Both the position numbers and the translations under genes were made by a program. Positions 53,138 to 61,880 of a stretch of 64,000 nt of DNA are shown here, one piece after another. The notes below the pieces were generated by a model. That model saw only the letters and a list, made by a program, of their open reading frames with translations, had not been told where the DNA came from and ran no database searches. Location of the stretch: NCBI GenBank assembly GCA_030248215.1, contig JASANG010003039.1, forward strand, positions 100,030-164,029. Direction: 5' to 3'. This DNA is from Enoplolaimus lenunculus (lineage: Eukaryota; Nematoda; Enoplea; Enoplida; Thoracostomopsidae). Position 1 is the first letter of the stretch. Each line of letters opens with the position of its first letter.

Positions 53138-56100
53138 GTAAGATTTTTAGCTTAAGTTTCTGGTAACGGCAATTGTAAGGTGTATAGGGTAAGTTCGGAG
53201 GGTTTCGGGCGGCAGCCTTCATCCTGCTTAGTTTTCGTTTAGAAAAGCGGGGCGTTCAGGGGGTCGGCAACCCCTGTCTGAAAGGCTTAAAATAAAAAAG
53301 TGCTTTGGTATATGCATAATCAAAGAAAGATCTCGGAAATTTATTTGTTGTGACGATTTTATTGTAGTGTAAGTTGATAGTGAAAAATTTGCACAATTGT
53401 GTTTATCTTGTCAAGCCGCTTTGAACGGTATGTCATTTGTCTTTATAACGGGGGGATCCTTGTAAAATTAAAGAAATCGAAAAAATTTTTCGGAAAAAAA
53501 TTTCTGAGTTGATGTTTTCTGATCTGCCGCATTGAAATGAACACTAAAATACGGAAATTTTTTGCAAAAAACCATTCTTTCAATTTTTATTAATTTTTGA
53601 CCCAGTAACGAAAAAGTGCCATTTTCTGTTTGTTATATATATGGACCCTATCGCTTTTCATCCAAAAACGGTGTTTTACATTTGCAGCGGAATATCAGTT
53701 TAAAAATTTGTTTATTATATACGACCCGACGCAATTTGTATTAAATTAAACCGTGACATACCTGTATCTTTGCAACGTTTGCTATTCCTAATGTTAATTA
53801 TTTCTTAATTACAGTATTATTGAAGCGTCACAGGATGGACTTACGTATGAGATAGAGAGTGGTTATTCTTCATGCGTTGTCACTCCCGTTTTGAACAAAG
53901 GGGTTCGTGATAGTTGCAAAGTAAGCGCAGTCTGTTCTTGTAAGTTCTAATATTGATTTTGTCAGTTTAGCAAGCAGAAAATTTGGCTATTGTTGAAGCT
54001 GTTTCAGAATTATTAATTGAGGTGTAAGACAGAAAATAACTGTAATAATTAATAATTGTCATTAGATACCACAAAGACGAATCAAAAATATGATCCAAAA
54101 TTGGTGTATTTACACGCTAACCAATGATGGCTAGGGCTAAATACTTGCCGAAATACGAATATATTTTTAGTAAACTGGAACCATAATACACTAGCTTCAT
54201 TGTGCGATTTAAGAGAACTAGGCTTAGATTACTAACACAAACAGTTACTGGTGAACACTGTCAACTAAATAAGCATATGTATGAAATAGGACTCTCTAAT
54301 TCGAGTACGTATTTTCGATTGTTGTTGAATGGAAGAAGAATTATGTAGAGTACTTCTCAACGAGATGTTTGGTTTATAGCGAAGTTAGGTATATAGTCTA
54401 CAGATCACATATGCTGACTAAAGTTGGCAACATCAAGAAACTGAATAGGTTCATAACAGAGTCATTAAGCTTTTAATTTAGACTTTAATTTAGTCATCCT
54501 AGTTTTCAGCAACTGTGTAACGGACCAACTGTCACCTTGAGGTCTCTTTCAGTGGATACCTGTCTGTCTATCTATGTTCAAACCAAGCGTGTTTTCTGCT
54601 CTAACATGTATTTTTAGATCTTTGTAGACAAATTGAGGCGTTATGTATCATATGTGCTGGTTGTTCTGCAATGGTTTTTAAGAATATATTCCTTGCCAGC
54701 CGCACACTGTTCGTGCATTATCGCATTCTCCTATTTTAATTTATAATTCGAAATCTGCAACCCACAGTAATTTTAAAAATATTCTAGGTTAAAAGTAACG
54801 TTGTAGTTGATTTTGGATGGGAAATTACCCAATATCACGGTCGTTTGGTTCACGCTCATAAAGACGAGAATTTTATTGCGTATTCGTTGCAAGGTAACTA
54901 AAAGTTTTTGAAACTTCGACAATTGAGCAAGTACAGACTCTCGATATATATGTATTGGTAACTTCTGAAATTCCTATTACGCATATTTTGATTTTTGGAG
55001 TGTATAAAAATTTATGTTTTGTACGCGAGGGTCGTGAGGTGGATATTCTCGGGAACCGCTGGACGGATTTTGATAAACTTCTTTGTTTGAAAGCTTATTA
55101 TCCTTCAGCTGCTGATTTACGTACATACGTAATTGGTTAAGCCTAAATTAGGACTTTTTATTGTATTTCGCTAATTATTACGGTTACAAGCCATTTAATT
55201 TCAGTACTATAGGATTTTTGAGCACAAGGAGTCTGCATAAATGATTTATAAACCTCCAAAACGTGTAATTAAATAGTTAGCTAATAGCTAATTTGTATAT
55301 TATCTTAATTAGTTAAGTCTGACTGTCTTTTTAAATTATTTCACTAATTATTAGGCCTACGAGCAGTAAAATTCAGTACTAAAGGGTTTCGGGTGCGAGA
55401 AATTTGAATAAATTGTTTAAAACCTCCAAAACCGATTAATGAATAGTTAGCGAATAACTAAATTACATATTAGATTAATTGGAATGTATGGATGTGCCGA
55501 TACTAAAATCTTGGTGGATGATACTACAGTCACGGACAGAATTAAGTGCAACCGCGATCGCTCGCAACCGCAATTTACGTGAACGCAAAAAACCGCGATT
55601 GCGATCGCTGGTTCGCGGTTAAAATCGCGGTTACAGACGCGGCTAAAATTGCGGTTACAGACGCTGCTAAATTTGCGGTCACAGACGCGTTACACTCGCG
55701 GTTACAAACGCGGTTACACTCACTGTTACAGACGCGGTTACAGATGCGGTACCCCTCGCGGTTACAGACGCGGTTAAAATTGCGGTTACAGACGCGGTTA
55801 CCGACGCACCTAAAATTGCGTTTACAGCCCTGGTTCCGCTAGTTTATTACTTTGTGCAGATTTAAGAAGGAAATGACAGCCTATGTCCACAATTACAGCA
55901 GCTCATAATGAATATAGTTCAATTGGGCAAAATGGGCTTTGGACCCAATACTAAAAAAGAACATGGCAAGATTTTCATAAGCAAACCGCAGCTTGCTAAA
56001 AAATTGGATTCAATTACGTTTTAAATATAATAGTTGAGAATGTTAAGTTCTCGAGAAAGCAACTGGCGTAACTGTGCTAATATCAGGGTACAACCAAATG

Positions 56101-59100
56101 ACGTCGGAATCTGAGTCCAGCAGATGGCACCCTGCCATCTATTACACTAAACATCTATTAACAAAACCAAGCGCGACTGCGACCGCGATCCAAACCGCGA
56201 CTGCGACCGCGGTTCGAACCGTGACTGCGATCGCAATTAAAATCGCGTCTGCTATCGGGTCTGAAACCGCGACTGTGACCGGGGTTCAAACCGCGACTGT
56301 GGACGCATTTAAAATCGCGTCTATGATCGCGTCTCAAACCGCGTTTTAGACGCGATCGCTGAAACATTCAGACGCGGCTACAAAACCGCAACCGCAGTGG
56401 ACACAATCGCGGTTTCTGCGCACTTAATTCTGTCCGTGACTGTACATTGCGAACATCATTATGCGAAGACTTATACCCTTACTTCTATAAACGATTGTAA
56501 TTTTATGGCAATGAGAACGTTCATTTCCTTTATTTCTTCCATCACAAGCGCAAGAGAGATAACAGTTTTCCTAATGAGACACCACTGATATGCGCCAAGA
56601 AGTGAAATTGATAGCATTCTGACTGACTGACGTGTAAAAAATATCGGCAAAGAATCGGCCATTTTTTGGAGTGCCGATGCCGATATTCACGAAAAGTGCA
56701 GATTATTACCGATGCCGATGCCGAAAAATTGGCACATCTTTAATGGAAAGTAAGTGTGTCAAACTATCCGTTTGTACTTTATACACGTCTGGAATATTTA
56801 AATAGATCGATTAAAAAGAAAGTACGTCCGATCTTCGCTCAATACATGTAGTTCCACTACGACTGGTTCATAGTCGAATGTTTCATAAACGTTCAAGACG
56901 AATAATATCTTTGAAATCTTAGACTAGTTTTGCTGAGTGTCGAATTCATCAAGGTCAGAAAATTTAAAGACACGTGTATATATATGCCCACATATCATTA
57001 TGAATATCACGTTTGTAATTGAGCGAAGCTCGGAGTTTCGCGAAGCGTTTTATGTTTTGTACTTGGGGGTCGAAAGGTGGATGTCCGTCCGTCCGTCTGT
57101 CCGTCCGAAAAGAATCTCAGGAACGGCTGAATTTGATAAACTTTTTTTGTTTGAAAGCCAATTATCCTGGGGTGTTAACCTCGCATTGGGGTTTGAAAAT
57201 TTTAAGCCGTTTATTAGCTACAGGCTAATTTGCATAATTAATTAAGCCTAAATTAGGACTTTCCACAATTTTTCACTAAATATTACAGTTAGAAGCAATC
57301 TAACTTTAGCATTAGATGGTTTTTGGGTGCGAGGAATCTGCGTAGACTGTTTACAAATCTCCAAAACGGATAATTGAGCAGTTAGCTATTAGATAATTTG
57401 CATATTAGCATAGTTTATAAGCCTAAATTAGGACTTTTTACAATATTTCACTAATTATTAAGGTTAAAAGCAATATAATTTCGCCATTAATGGGTTTTTA
57501 GGTGCGAGGAATCTGAATAAATTGTCTACAAAACTTTAAAGGCGATTATCGAATAGTTAGCTAATAGATAATTTGCATATTTGCTTAATTGACGAGACAA
57601 AATTAGGACTTTTTGAATTATTCCAATAATTATTAGGGTGGCTGAAAGGTTTTTGCGTGCGAGGAATCTGAGGAAATTGCTTACAAACCTCCAAAACCGA
57701 TAAATGAATAGTTAGCTAATAACTAATTTGCATATTACCTTAATTGCTTACGTGTGTTCGAGCTTCGCTCAATAAATGTAGTCCCACTACGACTGGTTGT
57801 ACGTAGAGTGCAAATAAGTAACTGCGTATGTGGCGCTATAAAGCAGGGTGGTAACACAGGTTCGGATTAGTCAAAAATTTGTGGTTCGGATTCGGTTGTG
57901 AAAAAGCCTAATACAGCAATGTTGTTTCACAATCAGGGTGCAACCGGAATTCCGATTCCGCCATTTTTACCTTCTGGTTGTGGCAAATTTTTAATGGAAT
58001 TAAAAATTCCGGTAATTGAGATATTTTATTAAAAAATGACGATAAAATTTAATAAATTTCACTCGTATAGCATATAAACTGTGATATTCGCCGAAAATAA
58101 ACCATCGGAGGTAGATTTCGGTGTAACGCTGGAAGGTGTCGGGAAATTTATAACAGCCCCTGTCCTTACACCAACCACGTACAGAATTCAGAAATTGTAC
58201 TACGTTTCTCCGTATAAAGGTATCTCCAACCCTTTATAGCAAAGAACTGCGCAAAATAATCTTTATTACAACTCACTTTGATATTCTGGTATGAACAAAC
58301 TTAGTCAATTATACCGATATAAAAATTCGATTAGGGTCCAATACTCCCTCTATACTACTCCAAAATTGGCTATCTTCCCTTCTATACTACTCGCTGTGTG
58401 CTCCTATACAATCTAACTAGCACAAGTACAGCGTCACTTGCTCCAATGAGCAATGTGCAAAATACGCTCCAAGTAACCAAGGTTTCTTGTACCTCCAACA
58501 CCGAAAATCCTTAGAACAACGTAAGACAAGAACTGGGGAGAAGTACTATGACAATCGGACAGGATCCTGTTTAGGATTAAATAACAACCAATCTCTTTGA
58601 TACTCGTATAAATCAACACACAGCCAAACGTGGCAAAAACACTGAAGTACTTAACACAAGTAACCGGAAACTTCATAAAAACGTTCAGAAACACTGGCGT
58701 TCGCATACATCATAACTCTCCTGTAACTCAACGACTACCACCACTGTCCCGTATCAGCTCCTTTTATACCCTTACAATACCACAAAATGCTAACATTCCA
58801 AGCATTTTACATTTTTAACACGCTTGCAAAATCTCAGACACGTTCCATTTCAAACAATTTTTGGGCAACAATTTTATCCAAAACGTCGAAAAATTGTAAC
58901 ACAAGATTTTGGCAAAATTTTAACAAAAATTTGAACCGGAGGGCATCTCCCCTTTTACTACTAAGTAATCAGGGCACGGAGGCACGGCTTGAGTAAACTT
59001 AAAGTAAGTTGTCAACCAGTACTTACAGAAATTAACTCCTGGCCTTTGCGTGAAATCAGACTGCTCGTTCCTTGAAGTAATTCCACAATTGTCCCCGTTG

Positions 59101-61065
59101 CAGTAAATTGAATGGTAATACCAAAATAATACACTAACACAGTCAGTAACTTAAGTAGATGGCGTTCTAAAACAAGCGCAACAGTTGTAGACCCACTTAA
59201 AATTCAGACAATTTTTATAAATTTGCACCGCACCTTAATTACATGTTAAGGATTCATTTTTCCCAGCAAAATTACACCAGACAGTTAGCCGATTAATATG
59301 ATCACCTTGTTTTGCGACGATCGTTTCTAAAAATGACACCGTGCCAGGAATTGAATTTAAAAGCGTTAAGATTTACCAGACGCTGTACTAGTGGATTGCA
59401 AACTTTTTAGAAAAAAGGGAAAGCGGTTGTTCGGATTTCAATAAAAAATTAACGAGCATAGCAAGCCAAAATTGGAACTATTTTTGCTCTAAGTCTGCAC
59501 AAAATTTTTGGTGTTGATCTAAGTTAGCATTAGGCAAAGCCGGAGAGCCCCTCCCACCTTAGATCCACCAGTGCATCTCGCAAAATTGTGTACCATAAGC
59601 AAAAACTAAGTGTACCATGTTCAATAAGCTAAAACTAAAATTTATTCAGTAAGTAAACCACAAAAATCTTTCGATATTTTACAATCATCTCAATGCAGCA
59701 TTGCCAGCCAAGCAAACTTTTACACAATTCAGCAAAATCACGCTCAATTCATGCAACCAGCTTTACAGATACTCTACAAGCAGACGAACTCCAAGAAATC
59801 GTAATACAAAACTACAAAATTTTTAAGTTTTTTTTAATACAGACAAAACATCTTACAACAGTGGATTATGAAAAATCCAAAATACAGCAGATAAAGTGAA
59901 TACCTATCTCCAACTAGGGTTATTTCACCAATAATTTATGGATATATATCTTTACTTTGCAACAAGTAAGACTCGGATTCAGAAAAATATCAATGTTCGG
60001 TGCCACCCTCCTTGAAAACTGATAAATGACACCGAGATTATATCCTTGCTTATTTCGTTGTAGCAGTTGATTTTACTTGTTTCGATGTTGATAATCAACA
60101 ATACTAAACAAATCAGTTAATAATTAGATCTTAGCTCGAAAAATAAAGCTCGGTGGTCCGTGTTAACTGGATGTGAATGTTACAACGACATTCACGCATT
60201 TAAGCGAATTTCTAAGAGTTGGTGGTTGAAATTAAATTAAGGCGACAACAAAAGATGACTGGACTCACTTTGAGATTCGACGATTATGGGAATTACGAAA
60301 TTCCGGAGCCGTAACCGAAAAGCGAAAAGTACCGGTTTTACTATAAAATCCATTTATAAGCAATAAATGAATTGTTACTACCGATACACCTTATTTGTGT
60401 TTTTGTGTATATCAGGTTAGTGCCATGCTCCCACTTTTAGCAAACGCAAAACCTGTGTCGATTATTCGGTATCGGTAGTAATCGGCGCTTTTCGCGAATA
60501 TCATCATCAGCATCAGCGCTGTAAAACATTGCCGATATTAGCGGATACTTTTTGCACACAACAGTTACTTGAAATGCTATCAGTTTCACTTCTTGTCATA
60601 TATCAGGGTGTTTGATCAAAGAAACTGTTATCCCGCGTTTGTGTTTGAAAAAATGAATTGAAAGGAACCGGTCTCTTAAAGTAACCTTTTGAATCGTCAT
60701 CGGTTCGGCATCGGCCAAAATAAGCGGCGTCGGTAAAAATTTTGGTATCAACTCATCATTTTCATAAGTATACCATTGCAGCGTATTCTACAGAACAAAC
60801 CCTTGATTATTTTTAGCTTACTTACATGGTTATGCATTATAGGTCGCGATTTGAATGCAGTTCGTGTATATTGTCGCAAAACCAAAGCTCGCGGTTTGAT
60901 CAAAGGATTCAATGGTCGTGTTGTGGATTTGTCATGGGCGCATGTTGCATTGCCATTGCTTCTGGCTTGCGTTGACGCACAAGGCAATTTATGGATTCAT
61001 GAAGTTGTTTTATCCCATTGTATGTACACCATGCAAGGATCAGGAGAATCCAGCGAATTCAAAAT
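53118..61065 (+). CDS. EDC4: EDC4 (Ge-1) homologue, first five coding exons
   Basis: Spliced host gene: exons 53,118-53,137, 53,815-53,920, 53,971-54,021, 54,788-54,893 and 60,843-61,065 (or to 61,019). All junctions are GT-AG and the phases agree (2, 0, 0, 1). The joined frame starts MDDEAEI and contains VVVDFGWEITQYHGRL, ENFIAYSLQG, AVRVYCRKT, GLIKGFNGRVVDLSWAH and LLACVDAQGNLWIHEV. These line up in order with the start of the EDC4 WD40 domain as I remember it (YDWEQKYYYGNL, LAYAIR, MVRVISVST, TLLKGFTGSVADLAFAH, LACLDEAGNLFVW). EDC4 is the P-body scaffold that links DCP1, DCP2 and XRN1 in mRNA decapping. The rest of the WD40 domain and the C-terminal helices would lie beyond 64,000. The N-terminus is much shorter than in vertebrates. 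Confidence 0.85.
53815..53920 (+). CDS. EDC4: EDC4 exon 2
   Basis: Acceptor TTCTTAATTACAG, donor GTAAGC. Encodes IIEASQDGLTYEIESGYSS and VVTPVLNKGVRDSCK. 106 bases, ending in phase 0. Confidence 0.78.
53971..54021 (+). CDS. EDC4: EDC4 exon 3
   Basis: Acceptor TTGTCAGTTTAG, donor GTGTAA. Only 17 codons, QAENLAIVEAVSELLIE, phase 0 at both ends. The alternative upstream acceptor (TTTTGTCAG) would give a stop in frame, so the downstream AG is preferred. Intron 2 is only 50 bases, short but seen in small-intron invertebrates. Confidence 0.7.
54788..54893 (+). CDS. EDC4: EDC4 exon 4
   Basis: Acceptor AAATATTCTAG, donor GTAACT. Encodes VKSNVVVDFGWEITQYH and GRLVHAHKDENFIAYSLQ, the first conserved EDC4 block. 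106 bases, ends in phase 1, which matches exon 5. Confidence 0.85.
55488..56745. mobile_element. hAT-like element, CCGATG family, with nested Tc1-like element
   Basis: Left end GGATGTGCCGATAC (about 55,490) and right end CCGATGCCGAAAAATTGGCACATC (last part TTGGCACATC, about 56,738) are inverted. The right side has repeated GATGCCGATGCCG and ATCGGC motifs as in 48,137-48,313. A Tc1-like element (55,527-56,442) sits just inside the left end. No clear target duplication. Confidence 0.55.
55527..56442. mobile_element. Tc1-like non-autonomous element with CG-rich repeat ends
   Basis: Perfect 23-bp TIRs starting CAGTCACGGACAGAATTAAG, flanked by TA on both sides (55,525-55,526 and 56,443-56,444), the Tc1/mariner hallmark. 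About 300 bases inside the left end and 230 inside the right are degenerate ~20-base repeats (GCGGTTACAGACGCGG; ACCGCGACTGCGACCGCG) with many CGATCG/CGCG steps, very unlike the AT-rich surroundings. The middle (55,860-56,150) is ordinary sequence. No transposase frame. Confidence 0.85.
57018..57796 (+). mobile_element. Helentron/HINE-like repeat, best-preserved short copy
   Basis: Starts ATTGAGCGAAGCTCGGAG, followed by a palindromic TTTCGCGAAGCG, the CGAAAGGTGGATGTCCGTCC segment, GTGTTAACCTCGCATTGGGG and about three monomers, then TTCGAGCTTCGCTCAATAAA, the hairpin GTAGTCCCACTAC and CGACTGG-T. All landmarks of the family are present in 779 bases, which makes it the best reference copy in the window. 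Confidence 0.78.
57797..60454. other. EDC4 intron 4, right part: element ends and AT-rich DNA
   Basis: 57,846-57,905 has GGGTGGTAACACAGGTTCGG and GTTCGGATTCGG, a CCGAAT-type hAT end. 57,936-58,015 begins CAGGGTGCAACCGGAATTCC, an ACCGGA-type hAT left end whose right end is not seen. 58,050-60,280 holds nothing I can name. 60,285-60,340 again has ACCGGA-type motifs (ATTCCGGAGCCG, GTACCGG). Confidence 0.5.
60455..60745. mobile_element. CCGATG-family element relic
   Basis: CGGTATCGGTAGTAATCGGC at one side, GCCGATATTAGCGGATAC in the middle and CATCGGTTCGGCATCGGCC at the other side match the motif set of 48,137-48,313 and 56,640-56,738. Ends are not clear. It lies about 100 bases upstream of EDC4 exon 5. 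Confidence 0.45.
60843..61065 (+). CDS. EDC4: EDC4 exon 5
   Basis: Acceptor GGTTATGCATTATAG. Encodes RDLNAVRVYCRKTKARG, LIKGFNGRVVDLSWAHV and LLACVDAQGNLWIHEVV, the strongest EDC4 match in the window. The 3' end is uncertain: donor GTGAGA after 61,065 or GTATGT after 61,019. The residues between the two (CMYTMQGSGESSEFK) do not resemble EDC4, which slightly favours the earlier donor. Confidence 0.85.
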
Positions 61066-61154
61066 GTGAGAATACAAATCACTTTTTTGGTACTGGGAAG
61101 TGTATAAACGCTCACGTGTCGTTTGTATTTGTGGTGTTGTGTTAGAAAAATAGC

Positions 61155-61480
61155 ACGGTGCGACTGCCGCGACCGGATATGTACCAAAAAATTAAGAAGC
61201 GGAGCCGGGTAATCTAATATGCGGCCCGAACCGGAGCCGGGTAATTAATTCAAATCTAATACTAGATTGCATTCAAATATCAAAACATAGGTAAAAGGTC
61301 TTCGTACCGTGGCCAAAGGTATCCGAAGTATTTACGTGACAAAGTTTAATACCTTACGACGATGCATTTTTGCAGTTTAACAAGAACCGACCCTATTTCA
61401 TTGTTTTATGTTTTTGTAGCGTTGCGTTCAGTTGCAATATTTGCTTGACCCATCTTACATTTAAGGGCATCCAGCTTCCC
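61155..61480 (-). mobile_element. GGCTCCGGC-motif element fragment
   Basis: GCGGAGCCGGGTAATCTAAT and CGGAGCCGGGTAATTAATTC are the inverse of 16,150-16,245. It starts with GGTGCGACTGCCGCGACCGG, similar to a hAT end. No coding sequence. Confidence 0.5.
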
Positions 61481-61495
61481 CAAGGTACTACAAAA

Positions 61496-61880
61496 TAGAG
61501 GTGGATGAGAGTCTCGGTCTCAGTCTCGACAAGTTTCGGTATTTGGCAGGTCTCAATCTCGGTGTCTTGATTCTCAGTGATTTGAAACCGACACTTGAAG
61601 TCGAGGATTTAGCAAATGCTGGTAAACCTGTAAATAGTAGAACTTAATATTGTTGAAGTGGGTAACGCGTGATGAATAAAATTTCGCTATGAATCTACGA
61701 ATTTTCATAGTTACGCAATAATTATTAGCATATATTCTGAAAACACACAAAAAAACTATGAAAAACACATATAATTACGAAAAAGGCATTAGAAATAATT
61801 TTTTAATTTTGTTTTTCGGTGATGATCGAAAATTGACGGAGACCGAGGCTTTTTATGGCCGGTCTCCCCCAATTCCTGGC
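61496..61880. mobile_element. GAGACC-motif DNA element
   Basis: The left end has GAGAGTCTCGGTCTCAGTCTC and GGTCTCAATCTCGG (each at most 20 bases quoted in part); the right end has GGAGACCGAGG and GGCCGGTCTCCC. The interior from 61,740 (AACACACAAAAAAACTATG) matches 10,088-10,215. Non-coding. No exact target duplication found. Confidence 0.55.

Larger units (their letters stand above)
54985..56866 (+). mobile_element. Helentron/HINE-like repeat in EDC4 intron 4, interrupted
   Basis: Left part 54,985-55,487 (diverged 5' segment GAGGTGGATATTCTCGGG, then monomers), right part 56,745-56,866 ending GTAGTTCCACTACGACTGG followed by T. The gap is filled by the CCGATG hAT-like element. This copy is more diverged than the neighbouring one at 57,018. 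Confidence 0.65.
54894..60842 (+). other. EDC4 intron 4, filled with nested elements
   Basis: 5,949 bases between the exon 4 donor (GTAACT) and exon 5 acceptor (TATGCATTATAG). It holds two Helentron-like repeats, a CCGATG hAT-like element, a Tc1-like element and ends of ACCGGA and CCGAAT hAT elements. Introns 1-3 are 677, 50 and 766 bases, so this one has grown mainly by insertion. Confidence 0.8.

Noticed and set aside
55546-56367. Open frames with repeated Thr/Ala or Arg/Leu patterns
   Set aside because: Translations of the degenerate CG-rich repeats in the Tc1-like element.
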